Of a stretch of 32,134 nt of DNA, positions 8,121 to 17,017 are shown piece after piece. The stretch covers positions 1 to 32,134 of the forward strand of contig CAKZKH010000240.1 of the NCBI GenBank assembly GCA_937122485.1. The letters run 5' to 3'. The notes under the pieces are model-generated. The model was given only the letters and a program-made list of their open reading frames with translations, was not told the origin of the DNA and did no database searches. A program made the position numbers and the translations under genes. How positions within the stretch are numbered: position 1 is the stretch's first letter; each line of letters begins with the position of its first letter. The stretch is from an uncultured bacterium (GTDB lineage: Bacteria > Bipolaricaulota > Bipolaricaulia > Bipolaricaulales > Bipolaricaulaceae).

Positions 8121-8825
8121 CTACCTCCGCGTCTCCAACCCGGGAACCCGCAGCCTCTTCTCCACGGCCCCAATCGCCCAGTTCCCCGCGTAAGTGAGGA
8201 CAAGGAACATGAAGGCCACGGTCAAATAGATGGGCAAGGTCAAGGGAAAGTCCCGCCCCCGGATGTAGGCCGCCTGGCGCATTACCTCCACCACGCCGAT
8301 GCCCCAGGCCAGGGTGGTGTCCTTGAGAACCGAGGAAAACTCGTTGGACCAACCCGCCAGGGACAGGCGGAGGGCCTGGGGCAGGATGACATGGAAGATC
8401 GCCCGCACCGGACCCAAACCGAGGGCCCGGGCCGCCATCATCTGCCCGTGGGGAATGGAGAGGAGCGCCCCCCGGAAGATCTGGGCTTGGTAGGCCGAGG
8501 AGCGAAGGCCCAGGGCCAGCACGGCCGCCAAAAACGGGGACACCGGGATGTTGAACGTCCGGGAAAGCCCAAAGTAGAAAAGAAAGAGGAGAACGATTTC
8601 TGGAACACCCCGGAAAAACCAGGCGTAGGCACTCCCCACAAAGGCCAGGGGCCTTGGGGCGTAGACCTCCAGCAAGGCGATGAGGATCCCCACCACAAAC
8701 CCCAGGGCGATAAGCCCAAGCAGAATTTGGATGTTGACCCCCAAACCGCGCAGGAGCACGGGGATGTAGGGGCCCACCCTCAACCAGGTTTCGGCTGTCA
8801 AGGGGAAGGAGGGGGAGGGGAACAA
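8121..8825 (-). CDS. Polar amino acid ABC transporter permease (first permease)
   Basis: A 234-residue permease of the same HisM/GlnP family as the one at 6674-7369. It carries [18 protein letters not shown], the EAA loop [20 protein letters not shown] followed by LPQALR, and [13 protein letters not shown]. The likely start is TTG at 8825, just after a GGGAGGG purine tract; a later start near VGPYIP is possible but would remove part of the first helix region. It lies 21 nt downstream of the binding-protein stop and 2 nt before the ATPase start, so all four genes should be on one transcript. Confidence 0.9.
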   Translation of the reverse strand: MFPSPSFPLTAETWLRVGPYIPVLLRGLGVNIQILLGLIALGFVVGILIALLEVYAPRPLAFVGSAYAWFFRGVPEIVLLFLFYFGLSRTFNIPVSPFLAAVLALGLRSSAYQAQIFRGALLSIPHGQMMAARALGLGPVRAIFHVILPQALRLSLAGWSNEFSSVLKDTTLAWGIGVVEVMRQAAYIRGRDFPLTLPIYLTVAFMFLVLTYAGNWAIGAVEKRLRVPGLETRR

Positions 8826-8846
8826 TCCCTCCCCCTTCCACCGTCG

Positions 8847-9698
8847 CTACTTCTTCACTTCAGCCAACAGGGCCTGGGCGTACTTGAGGGGGTTCTTCTC
8901 CCCAAGAAGGATGCTGATGCACTTCTCCCAGGCTGCCTCGATCTTGGCCAACGAGGGTCCGAAGTACGCCTCAATCAGAAGATCCCAAGCCCCGGACTCC
9001 TTGAGTTTGGCGATTCCGGCATGGATCTTGGGGAGGATCCCCTTGGGATCGCCCAGGGCCACAAGGAAGCCGAACTCCTCGCCTGTCTCAATCAGGCCGG
9101 CGATTTCCAGCTTGCCAGGGTACTGAGCCACGGCCATCTTGGAGGGATCCACATCCTGGACCACGGCGTCGAGCCGGCCGGCCAACAGGTCCAGCACCGC
9201 CTCGGGGTAGGTCTCGTACTCCACAAGCACCACGCCCTGGGGAACGAGGTTGTCCTCGATCCAGAGGGCCCCGGTGGTGCCCCGCTGAGCGCCCACCTTG
9301 CGCCCAGCCTCGAGGGCCTTCTCCTTGGTCAACCCCGAGCCCACACGGACCACCACAGCCTGGTCGGACTTCCAGTAGGGCTGAGAGAATGTCACGACCT
9401 CGCCACGCTCCGCGGTGATGGTGAATCCCGAGGCCCCGATGTCCACCTTGCCCGCCACCACCGCAGGGATGATGGAGTCAAAGGGCATGTCCACGATCTC
9501 AATCTCGAAGCCCTCGAGCACGGCAATGGCCCGCATCACGTCCAAATCGAACCCGAGGTATTGGCCCTTGGCCGAGGCCCACTCGAACGGAGCCCAGTTG
9601 ATGTCCGAGCCCACCACGTACTTGGGGGCCCGCTGCCCCACTGCAACGAGGCCCAGACCAAGAACCGCCGCCGTCACAAGCACCAACGCTTTCCGCAC
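8847..9698 (-). CDS. Family 3 periplasmic amino acid-binding protein
   Basis: A 283-residue solute-binding protein that captures an amino acid and delivers it to the permeases downstream. After a signal peptide ([20 protein letters not shown]) without a lipobox Cys, the family 3 pattern follows: [45 protein letters not shown] (ligand-contact stretch, including the Arg that binds the carboxylate), [11 protein letters not shown], and [10 protein letters not shown]. Absence of the Cys suggests a soluble periplasmic protein, hence a diderm cell. GTG 9698 is chosen because GGAGG (9707-9711) lies 8 nt upstream and the signal peptide begins there; the ATG farther upstream (9758) would add an unlikely leader. 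Amino acid specificity cannot be read. Confidence 0.93.
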   Translation of the reverse strand: MRKALVLVTAAVLGLGLVAVGQRAPKYVVGSDINWAPFEWASAKGQYLGFDLDVMRAIAVLEGFEIEIVDMPFDSIIPAVVAGKVDIGASGFTITAERGEVVTFSQPYWKSDQAVVVRVGSGLTKEKALEAGRKVGAQRGTTGALWIEDNLVPQGVVLVEYETYPEAVLDLLAGRLDAVVQDVDPSKMAVAQYPGKLEIAGLIETGEEFGFLVALGDPKGILPKIHAGIAKLKESGAWDLLIEAYFGPSLAKIEAAWEKCISILLGEKNPLKYAQALLAEVKK

Positions 9699-9729
9699 TC
9701 CAACCACCTCCACAGCAAAGGATTGCCTG

Positions 9730-9758
9730 ACTATAGAACGATGCGCAGGCCGCGTCAA
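9730..9758 (-). promoter_or_regulatory. Strong sigma70-type promoter of the amino acid ABC operon
   Basis: On the minus strand TTGACG (9758-9753) and TATAGT (9735-9730) are spaced by exactly 17 nt, each matching consensus at 5 of 6 positions. It lies in the 63-nt gap between the double-VWA gene and the binding-protein GTG, giving a leader of about 25 nt. This separates the transporter from the MoxR operon upstream. Confidence 0.75.
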
Positions 9759-9761
9759 TGC

Positions 9762-12188
9762 CTAGCCCACAAGCTTGCGCACCAGCAGGTCCACCAGGAA
9801 CCCTGCCGCGGCCGCCCAAAGAAGGGGCCGGGCCAACGGCCATCCCTCCCTCACACCCCCGGCAAGGGGAGGAACCACCTCATCCTCCACCACCTGGCCT
9901 CCGGTGAGATCGGCCAGCCTCCGCAAAGCTTCCCGGTCCGGGCCCACGCGCTCGTACTCCCGAGGATAGGGCACAGAAATGAGGAACGTTCCTCCGAACC
10001 GGCCCGTGGCCTCGGCCAAGCTCAAGGCGTAGACCCCGGAGGGAAGGCGGGGGCTGCTCGCTGCGTACTTCCCCGGGGCCACCTGAAAGAACTCTAGACC
10101 CACACTGCCTCCTGGCCCAGCGAGTTCCCCGGCGAACCTGAGGCCGTTCACCCACCCACCCCCTTCTTCCACGTCCAGTTCCAGGCGAATGCCCTCATCG
10201 TCCACAGCCCATGAAAGTTCCATCGAGGCACGGTCCCTCCACAGAGCCCCGAGCCACGGCCCCAACCAAGCCCCCAGACCCGGCGAACCAAACCACTCTC
10301 TTGTCCAGATGCCCGAAAGATCGGCGTTGAGCACGCCCACACGGCCGAGCCCCAAGGTCCACAGGGCCAGGATCGGATCGCCGGCCGGGGTCAGAAGCAC
10401 CACCTCCGCGGTGGGCTTGGGAAAGGTGAGGGTAAACCCCTGGAGGGAGGGGAGGGAGAGGTTCTCCAGCCCAAGGGAAGCGGCTCCGGGGCCCAACAGC
10501 ACCGGAGTTTCCCGCTCCACAAACCGCGGCCGGCTTACCCGCTCCGCTTCCTGAACGAGGATCGGCCGCAGCTCGTTCATCCCCGCCAGGAGAAACAGCT
10601 GACCTTGCCCGGCTCGGGCCAGGCCCTGCAAGATCTCCGTGTCGGCGTCCTCCCCGATTCCGATGGCGGTCACGCCCACCCCCGAAGCAGCCACATCAGC
10701 GTACAGGGACTGAAAGTCGTAGGTCCCCCGCAAGGTCTTGCCGTCGGAGATCACGAACAGCTGCCGCACCCGTGCCTGCACCCGGGCTAAGGCGCCCACA
10801 GCCTCCCTCACGGCCGGGTAAAGGTCTGTGCCTCCGCTGGCCGTGAGCGTCTTCAATCCGCGGAAGAGCGCCCCGGCCACTTCTTCCACAGGCCCAGGTT
10901 GGACGAGCCAGTAGTACGTGGTGTCGAAGGCCATGGCCCCCACCACGTCCTCGGGGGCCAGGGCTTCCACTGCCGCTGCGGTCGCTTCCTTGAGGAGGTC
11001 GATCTTGGGCACGCCCTGGGAGGTGGCGGCCATGGACGCCGAGCGGTCCAGCACAAACACCACCGCAGCTGTGGCCTGCTGAAGCCTCTCCGGGACCACG
11101 TAGCTCACGGGAAGGAGGGCCTCGACACCCCCCGCATACCCGCTCACCGCCCGCCGCCCTTGGATCACCCACAACCCGCCGCCTCCGGAAACAAATGCCC
11201 TCAGGGCCCCCACCACCGCTTCGGAAACCAGCCCCAGGGGCAGGTCGTCCAGAATCACCAACCCCACGCCCCCAAGGTCGCTGGGTCGGAGCACCTCCAC
11301 CCTGCGGAAAGGCCATCCAGCCCAGGTCAACAGTTCGTCCAGCCCCGAGGGCCGCGGCCCCACCACCAGCACCCGCGGCGGGTCCCCCACCCGAACACCC
11401 CAGAAAAGCACGTTGTTCTCGGGGAACGGGTCCCCAGGGACCACCAGCTCGCCCCGGTAAACGTAGATGCCCGGGCCCGGAGGAACGTCCCCCAGTTCCC
11501 AACGCATGATCCCCGCGGGGAGGTCCACGGGGAGATCCCCCACAACCTCGGCACCCCGGCGGAGCACGATCCTTCCAGAAGCTGGCCGGGTCACCTCTAC
11601 CGTGAAGGTGAACCGCAGTTCGGCCACAGGCGCTTCCCGGGGTCCAGCGAACCCGGCCAGCCTGGCCCAGTCGGCCCGACCCACGGGGACAACGTGAACC
11701 GGTACCTCTTGGCGGCGGGCCCGCGCGGCCGCCGCGAGTTCGTCCCCTGCGGTGGCCCGCCCGTCGGAGATAAGAACGACCTGGGCGCCTTCATCGGGCA
11801 GCAAAGCCAAGGCAAGGTCCAGGGCCCCGGCGATGTGCGTTGCCCCGGGTTCCACGCCCACCGCTGCCCCGGGCAGGCCGGGGCCCTCCACCTGGGCCCG
11901 TGCCCCGAAGCCCACCACAAGGGTCTGGGCCCCCCTCCTCCGCACCTCCCCCACCATCACGTCCAAGGCCTTGGCCCCTTCCTCACCTACGCTCGCGGAG
12001 CGGTCCACCAGGAAGGCCACGGTCTCCTGGCGGCTGCGCAGGGCCAGCTCCGGCTCGGCCAAGGCCAGCCCCAAGAACAGCAGCGTCAAGCCCCGACCCA
12101 CCAAGGCCCTTCGCTTGAGTGTGGACAAGACCAGCACCACCAAGCCTGGAAGCACAGCCCACAGAAGCCAAGGCTGAGCGAACCTCAT
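9762..12188 (-). CDS. Membrane-anchored double von Willebrand A protein with a GATase-like segment
   Basis: An 808-residue protein of the VWA/MoxR-associated group. It starts with two membrane helices (~5-22, 32-48). VWA domain 1 carries the MIDAS motif DRSASV (D62, S64, S66) and VLISDGRAT; an Ig-like segment follows (~190-265). Residues ~270-365 resemble a class I glutamine-amidotransferase-like fold (LVVGP, LVILDDLP, ALRAFVSGGGGLWVIQG) without a visible catalytic triad. VWA domain 2 has DRSASM (D381, S383, S385) with LFVISDG. A final helix near the C-terminus (WAAAAGFLVDLLV) anchors the tail. VWA domains bind divalent metals and partner proteins, here presumably components of the same operon. 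ATG 12188 overlaps the previous stop (ATGA). It is the last gene of the seven-gene set; cellular role unknown. Confidence 0.85.
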   Translation of the reverse strand: MRFAQPWLLWAVLPGLVVLVLSTLKRRALVGRGLTLLFLGLALAEPELALRSRQETVAFLVDRSASVGEEGAKALDVMVGEVRRRGAQTLVVGFGARAQVEGPGLPGAAVGVEPGATHIAGALDLALALLPDEGAQVVLISDGRATAGDELAAAARARRQEVPVHVVPVGRADWARLAGFAGPREAPVAELRFTFTVEVTRPASGRIVLRRGAEVVGDLPVDLPAGIMRWELGDVPPGPGIYVYRGELVVPGDPFPENNVLFWGVRVGDPPRVLVVGPRPSGLDELLTWAGWPFRRVEVLRPSDLGGVGLVILDDLPLGLVSEAVVGALRAFVSGGGGLWVIQGRRAVSGYAGGVEALLPVSYVVPERLQQATAAVVFVLDRSASMAATSQGVPKIDLLKEATAAAVEALAPEDVVGAMAFDTTYYWLVQPGPVEEVAGALFRGLKTLTASGGTDLYPAVREAVGALARVQARVRQLFVISDGKTLRGTYDFQSLYADVAASGVGVTAIGIGEDADTEILQGLARAGQGQLFLLAGMNELRPILVQEAERVSRPRFVERETPVLLGPGAASLGLENLSLPSLQGFTLTFPKPTAEVVLLTPAGDPILALWTLGLGRVGVLNADLSGIWTREWFGSPGLGAWLGPWLGALWRDRASMELSWAVDDEGIRLELDVEEGGGWVNGLRFAGELAGPGGSVGLEFFQVAPGKYAASSPRLPSGVYALSLAEATGRFGGTFLISVPYPREYERVGPDREALRRLADLTGGQVVEDEVVPPLAGGVREGWPLARPLLWAAAAGFLVDLLVRKLVG

Positions 12189-13846
12189 CCGCCCCCCCTC
12201 CGCCAGGCCCACATCCATTCCCAAACCAACACGACCAGGCCCAGAATCGCTGCCCACACCCCGAGCGGCCTGGGCGCTAGGCCCCCCTCGGTGGCCGGGG
12301 TAACAGGGGCTCCTGCCACTGTCGGTCGAAGAACCTCTTCGTAGGGCACATTGACGGCCAACAACTGGGTTCGCCCCTCCCGCCGCACTTCGTAGAAGCC
12401 CGGACGGTCGGGAATCCAGATCCTACCGGCGCTTCCCTCCGCGGAGAGGACCTCCGCCCCCTCGGGGAGCTCCACCGCCTGACCCACGGCAATCCAAGGG
12501 CTGGGCTGCCAGGGAAGAAGCCAGACCAAGAGGTTCCGCAGGAGGATGGGGAAGTCGGGGAGCAAGGGAAGGTTGGACCGCTCCAGTTCCAGGGCCACCA
12601 GGACCCGGGGCCCGGACTGTGTTCTCCACACCGCCACCGCGGGCCAGGAATCGGCCCAGGCCGCCACCTCGGCACCAGGAGGAAGGACGGCTGGACGCAC
12701 GCTCTCTGCTCGGAACAAGGTCAAGTCCACGCCCTTGAGGAGCGCACTGGGCTCGCCCCGAAGGGTTTGAAGGGCAACCCCCTCCTGAAGCGGGGCCTCC
12801 GGGGACGAGGTCTCCACAAAGAGGACCGGCCCGCCAGGAACGCTCGGCAGGTTTGTGCGAACCGCCACCGTGAGGTCCCAAGGGGGGTCCGGGGCAACCT
12901 CCACCGGCAGGGCGGCCTGAAGGGCGGCAAGGAGGTACCGGTCCTGCCCACCCCACCACCTCAGGCGGACCTCTTTCCGCTCAAACGTCAAGTAGCGCAC
13001 GTTGTCCCAGCCAAAGGCGTCCCGGGGGAGAAGCTCCGCCCGCAGTCCGGTCCCCACTGAACCCAAGCGGAACACGAACACCTCTTCGCCCAGGGGCTCA
13101 ACCAAGCGGGACTGCACAAGCGTCCCCACTCCAGTGTGGACCAGAACCTGTGCATCCTGGAACCTGTCTGTGTCGTTGCGAACCCGGACCAAGGCCGAGT
13201 ACCCCGCTCCGTCGGGATCGGCCCGCACAGAAAAAGCGGCCAGGGCCAGGTTGTCCAGGGGAGGCAGAAGGTCCACCTCCACCCCGGGTGCGTCGGGAGG
13301 ATCGTCGGTGAGAACGACAATCCGCCCCCAGGTCCCGGGGAGGAGGGCCAAGGCCTGCCCCAGTGGGGCTCGGGTCCCCAAGGTGGGAGCGAACTTCCGC
13401 AGACCGGCGGCCACGACCTCTGGATCCTTGGTGGGACCCACAAGGACCTTGGGCGGGTCAGCCCAGGCGATCACCGTCCAAGGTCCGGTCGAGCGGCTCA
13501 GCCAGGAGCGGGCTCGAGCCAATGCTTCCTCCACCCTCCCCGCGGCCGCCATCGACGCCGAGGCGTCCACCACCAAGGCCAAGGACCCTGTGGGCTTGCG
13601 CTCCCACAGGACAGGCTGGGCCAAGGCCAGGGCCATCATCCCTACAGCCAAGCTTTGCACAACGAGAAGCGGATCCCACCAAGCTCGCAACCGCTGCAGC
13701 TTGCGAACGGCATCGGGCGGAATTCGTTCCCACAGGAACAGGGCCGATACGGGATGCACACGCTCCCGGCGGCGCAGCAACGCCAGCACCACCACCGCCA
13801 CCACCGCCCAGGCCCACAACCAGGCCAGGGGGAAAAGGAAGCTCAT
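12185..13846 (-). CDS. BatA-like membrane protein with VWA domain
   Basis: A 553-residue membrane protein. Residues 1-80 match the aerotolerance-regulator BatA N-terminal domain: two helices (FLFPLAWLWAWAVVAVVV and a second at ~60-80) separated by a loop with HPVSALFLWERIP. A VWA-type domain follows with DASAS (D94, S96, S98) and VVLTDDPPDA. Residues ~200-480 are beta-rich and unassigned; a last helix is at ~525-545 (GVWAAILGLVVLVWEWMW), ending in basic residues. The MIDAS is intact in its first part, but the VWA domain looks short. Genes on both sides overlap by 4 nt (ATGA), indicating coupled translation with DUF58 and the double-VWA protein. In other bacteria such sets are linked to oxidative stress tolerance or protein-complex maturation; that is family knowledge, not shown here. 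Confidence 0.82.
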   Translation of the reverse strand: MSFLFPLAWLWAWAVVAVVVLALLRRRERVHPVSALFLWERIPPDAVRKLQRLRAWWDPLLVVQSLAVGMMALALAQPVLWERKPTGSLALVVDASASMAAAGRVEEALARARSWLSRSTGPWTVIAWADPPKVLVGPTKDPEVVAAGLRKFAPTLGTRAPLGQALALLPGTWGRIVVLTDDPPDAPGVEVDLLPPLDNLALAAFSVRADPDGAGYSALVRVRNDTDRFQDAQVLVHTGVGTLVQSRLVEPLGEEVFVFRLGSVGTGLRAELLPRDAFGWDNVRYLTFERKEVRLRWWGGQDRYLLAALQAALPVEVAPDPPWDLTVAVRTNLPSVPGGPVLFVETSSPEAPLQEGVALQTLRGEPSALLKGVDLTLFRAESVRPAVLPPGAEVAAWADSWPAVAVWRTQSGPRVLVALELERSNLPLLPDFPILLRNLLVWLLPWQPSPWIAVGQAVELPEGAEVLSAEGSAGRIWIPDRPGFYEVRREGRTQLLAVNVPYEEVLRPTVAGAPVTPATEGGLAPRPLGVWAAILGLVVLVWEWMWAWRRGGG

Positions 13847-14709
13847 CGGCCCCACCCCCCCACCACGGTGAGGGCCGCCTCCACGGGAGGAACGTCGGGG
13901 CCGAAGAGAAAGTAGGTCAGGCCCAATTCCCCGCACAAGCGGGCCAGGCCTTGGTTCCAGGCCCGCAGGGCCTCCCGGTAGGCCTGCCAGGCCCGGGTGC
14001 CCACTACAGTGGAAAGGCCCCGCCGGGTCTCCACGTCCAGCAAACGAACTTCCCCGGCCCGGGGCGGGTTGAGGTCGTGCTGACCCAGGATCTGCACCAC
14101 CGCCACGCTGTGTCGGCCGTACCGCACAGCCCGCAGACCTTCCTCGAAGCCCTCAGGCGTGAGGAAGTCTGAGATCACCGCGCAAAGACCAGGTTCGCGG
14201 TGGCTCATGGCCCAGGACAGGAGGCCCCCATTGAGGTCCGTCGGGCCCTGGGGGTCAAGTCCGCTCAGCGTTTGGAACGCCGCGGCCAGGGCCGCTCGCC
14301 CCCGACGGGGCCCATCGCCGTTCCCCCCGCCCGAGCCCAACACGTACACGCCAAAGCGGTCTTGGCCCCGAAAGGCCACGAAGGCCAAAGCTGCAGCCAG
14401 TTTGGATCCGTAGGCCAGTTTGTCCCCCAAACCCATGGACCCGCTTGCGTCCACGATGAGGTACAGCGGGGCCTCCACCTCTCGTACGAACGTCTTGGTA
14501 ACCAGCTTCCGGTGGCGGGCGTAAACCGCCCAATCGATGAGACGAAAGTCGTCCCCCTCCTGGTAGGGTCGGTGGTCGGCGAACTCCAGGGACACACCGG
14601 TGCGGGGAGCCCTGTGGGCCCCAGCCCACAGGCCCTTCGGTCGTCGGAAGGACAACCGCGCGCGGGCCAAGGCCTGGAGCTCTTGCGGGCTGAGAAGCAC
14701 CTCGTTCAT
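13843..14709 (-). CDS. DUF58 (VWA-like) protein, MoxR partner
   Basis: A 288-residue cytoplasmic protein of the DUF58 family, nearly always encoded next to MoxR ATPases. The diagnostic stretch is EFADHRPYQEGDDFRLIDW (~42-60) followed by KTFVREVEAPLYLIVDASGS, where D87-x-S89-x-S91 is a MIDAS-type metal site; VISDF supplies the later VWA strand. Many DUF58 proteins have two N-terminal membrane helices; this one lacks them and begins directly with the soluble part. Start ATG 14709 overlaps the MoxR stop by 4 nt. It probably acts as adaptor between the ATPase and the membrane VWA proteins. Confidence 0.92.
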   Translation of the reverse strand: MNEVLLSPQELQALARARLSFRRPKGLWAGAHRAPRTGVSLEFADHRPYQEGDDFRLIDWAVYARHRKLVTKTFVREVEAPLYLIVDASGSMGLGDKLAYGSKLAAALAFVAFRGQDRFGVYVLGSGGGNGDGPRRGRAALAAAFQTLSGLDPQGPTDLNGGLLSWAMSHREPGLCAVISDFLTPEGFEEGLRAVRYGRHSVAVVQILGQHDLNPPRAGEVRLLDVETRRGLSTVVGTRAWQAYREALRAWNQGLARLCGELGLTYFLFGPDVPPVEAALTVVGGWGR

Positions 14710-15677
14710 GGCCCAGGTACGGTCTCCTGCACCTGGTCCAGCACCTGGCTTGGGCGGATGCCTTCACCATCAGCCCGGAAGTTGAGGATCAACCGGTGGA
14801 TCAGGCTTGGGCGCAACGCAGCGAGAATGTCCTCGGCCTCCACGTGGTACCGGCCCGCCAAGAAGGCCCGGGCCTTGGCCCCTTGAACGAGGGCCAGACT
14901 CCCTCGCGGGCTGGCCCCATACAGCACGTAGCGCTGGACGAGCTCGGGCGCCGGGGGAGAGCCAGGATGGGTGGCCAGCACCAGGCGGGCGGCGTACTCC
15001 ATGAGCGGGGTCGGCACAGGAAAAGCCCCCACCACGGCTTGCGCCTGGCGCACCCTCCGTTCGTCGAGAAGCGGCTCGGGAAGGACAATCCCTGCCCCTT
15101 CGGTGTTCCTGCGCACGATCTCCACCAGCTCCCCAGCTTGGGGAAAGCGCACCTCGGCCTTGAACATGAACCGATCGAGCTGGGCCTCGGGCAAGGGGTA
15201 AGTCCCTTCCATCTCGATGGGGTTTTGGGTGGCCAACACGATGAACGGGTCTGGAAGAGGGTAGGTGGCTCTTCCCACCGTGACCTGGCGCTCCTGCATG
15301 GCCTCCAGCAGAGCAGACTGGGTCTTGGGGGTAGCCCGGTTGACCTCGTCGGCAAGGACCACGTGGGCAAACACCGGACCGGCCATGAACTTGAACCCGT
15401 CCCCGGAAAACACGTTCGTTCCCACGATGTCGGCGGGCATGAGGTCCGGGGTGAACTGGATGCGGGAGTAGGTGAGGCCCAACACCCGGGATAAGGCACG
15501 CACGATCAAGGTCTTGCCCAGACCAGGAACCCCCTCGAGGAGAACGTGGCCCCGGGACAGCAGGGCCCACAGGGCAATCTCCACAACGTCCTCCTGCCCT
15601 ACGATCGTTCCCCGCAGGCGGGTCCGCAGGGTGGCAAAGTCCTCTTGGGCCTCTTTCAGAACCTGTCGGCTGATCAA
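14706..15677 (-). CDS. MoxR-family AAA+ ATPase
   Basis: A 323-residue chaperone-type AAA+ ATPase. Walker A is GVPGLGKT (49-56), Walker B VVLADE (106-111), the sensor region holds LATQNPIEMEGTYPLPEAQL, and the arginine-rich lid ends in HRLILNFRADGEG. MoxR proteins use ATP to remodel VWA-containing complexes, for example during metal-cofactor insertion (methanol dehydrogenase, CbbQ, NorQ relatives). Residues and length are normal for the family. The start is TTG 15677 with GGAGG a short distance upstream (15683-15690 region), and the TTGA overlaps the stop of the preceding membrane-protein gene. The downstream DUF58 gene is likewise overlapped. Confidence 0.95.
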   Translation of the reverse strand: MISRQVLKEAQEDFATLRTRLRGTIVGQEDVVEIALWALLSRGHVLLEGVPGLGKTLIVRALSRVLGLTYSRIQFTPDLMPADIVGTNVFSGDGFKFMAGPVFAHVVLADEVNRATPKTQSALLEAMQERQVTVGRATYPLPDPFIVLATQNPIEMEGTYPLPEAQLDRFMFKAEVRFPQAGELVEIVRRNTEGAGIVLPEPLLDERRVRQAQAVVGAFPVPTPLMEYAARLVLATHPGSPPAPELVQRYVLYGASPRGSLALVQGAKARAFLAGRYHVEAEDILAALRPSLIHRLILNFRADGEGIRPSQVLDQVQETVPGP

Positions 15678-17017
15678 GAGCCACCTCCTGTGATGAGCTG
15701 GAAGTACCGCCGCACAAGGTCGCGGTACTCGGGAGGAATCTCCCGAGCGCGAAGAAGGAGTTCGACCTCTTGGGGGGTTGGGGCGGTGGGCTCACCCCCG
15801 CGGCCGGGGGGCTCCCCGGGAAGGCCGGGCACGAGGTAAGCCCGCACAGGTCCTTCGCCTGCGCTACCCCATGCACCTACCCCGCTTCCCTCAAAGCTCG
15901 ACGTCCATTCTCCCTCCACCCCCTCGGTCAGCGGCGATCCGGGTCCGGTCCCGGCCACCTCCCCCACTCCCTCGTCGTACCCTTCAGCCTCAAGGTCCAT
16001 CAGCTCGGAACTCCCTCCCGGTGTGGCCGAGGGGGACCGGTTCCGCTCGCCCGAAGGGCCCGAGCTCCCCGCGGTGGGGGCCGTCCCCGGAGCGGACTCA
16101 CCCCCCTCCTCCCCAGTCCCTCGGGCCAACTCCTCCCGGGACTGAAGCACGGCGGCGAGGGCTCGCTGGGCTTCCTGGAGGGAACGGTCGTCGCCCCGCT
16201 CAAAGGCCTGGGTCAGGCGGCTTCGCACGTCCGGGCGAGCAACGCTTCGGGCCATCTGGACGTACTCTGAGCGCTCGGCCTCGGTGAGGTCCCCGGTTTG
16301 CAGGCGACCCAAGGCGTCGGCCAGGCGGCGCAGCAACCCCTCCTCCGCGGCCAGCCGCTCCCCCACATCCTCCCCGAGCTCTTCCCAGTCCAACCCCAGC
16401 ACGGCCGCCAACAGGTCCTGGAACGGGGAGTAGCCCAAGGTGGGGGATGCCCCGAGCGGAGCCGGTCCCCGAGGAGAGGGGGGCGGAGCCAATTCCCCGC
16501 GAGGCGCGCTGGTCTTCTCGGGTCCGGAAGGTTCAGGCCACCGAGCTTCCTGAAGAACCGGAGCGGGGAGTGGTCCTCCCTCCCAGGCGAGGGGGGGCAC
16601 GGTGATCCCCACCGCAGCAAGTACAAGAACGAGACCGAACAGGGCGGCTTCGGCCCTCCCCAGGAGGAGGCGCCAGGGGCGCCATGGCTGGCCCTGGATT
16701 TCCTCCACCAGAACCTCGAGGAGGCCCGAGGCCCTCTGGCGCAAGAGGACATCCAAAGCAGCCAATCGGCTTCCCAGGGCCAGACGCCGCCCAGCCCTCA
16801 GGTATTGGCGGGGCCAATCCCCCACCGGCCAAAGGAACCCCAGAACGGCCATGCCGCCCAGAAGGAACAAGACAGGGTTCCAGGCCAAGGCGGACCCGGC
16901 CAGGCGGGCCCCCAGGGCCGCTAGGAGGACCCCCGCAAGGCCGACGAGGAGGGCCCGAAGTCCGTTCCGGACCCGGACCCACCCCCGGACCTCCGCAAGC
17001 AGCGCCTCGGGATGCAT
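15674..17017 (-). CDS. Membrane protein of the MoxR operon, unassigned family
   Basis: A 447-residue protein not recognised beyond its context. Predicted membrane helices lie at ~21-40, 46-65 and 121-141, with a long basic cytoplasmic loop between the second and third. After a Pro-rich linker (~145-190) comes a helical, charged segment (~195-300), then an acidic Gly/Ser/Pro-rich low-complexity stretch (~300-410). The C-terminus has IPPEYRDLVRRYFQLITG, a motif I associate with large membrane proteins encoded beside MoxR/DUF58 in several phyla. ATG 17017 has a good ribosome site (GGGAGGAG 4-5 nt upstream) but lies 97 nt inside the preceding gene. The next gene, moxR, starts within its stop. Role unknown; possibly the membrane substrate or scaffold of the ATPase complex. 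Confidence 0.75.
   Translation of the reverse strand: MHPEALLAEVRGWVRVRNGLRALLVGLAGVLLAALGARLAGSALAWNPVLFLLGGMAVLGFLWPVGDWPRQYLRAGRRLALGSRLAALDVLLRQRASGLLEVLVEEIQGQPWRPWRLLLGRAEAALFGLVLVLAAVGITVPPLAWEGGPLPAPVLQEARWPEPSGPEKTSAPRGELAPPPSPRGPAPLGASPTLGYSPFQDLLAAVLGLDWEELGEDVGERLAAEEGLLRRLADALGRLQTGDLTEAERSEYVQMARSVARPDVRSRLTQAFERGDDRSLQEAQRALAAVLQSREELARGTGEEGGESAPGTAPTAGSSGPSGERNRSPSATPGGSSELMDLEAEGYDEGVGEVAGTGPGSPLTEGVEGEWTSSFEGSGVGAWGSAGEGPVRAYLVPGLPGEPPGRGGEPTAPTPQEVELLLRAREIPPEYRDLVRRYFQLITGGGS

Noticed and set aside
8119-8841. Upstream extension of the amino acid ABC ATPase
   Set aside because: The extension is an out-of-frame shadow of the first permease; the ATPase starts at GTG 8118 with its own GGAGG.
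8391-10097. 568-codon open frame on the plus strand
   Set aside because: Runs across the permease, binding-protein and VWA genes on the other strand and through a clear promoter; no domain.
10899-12344. 481-codon open frame on the plus strand
   Set aside because: Antisense to the double-VWA gene; Pro/His/Gly-rich, no domain.
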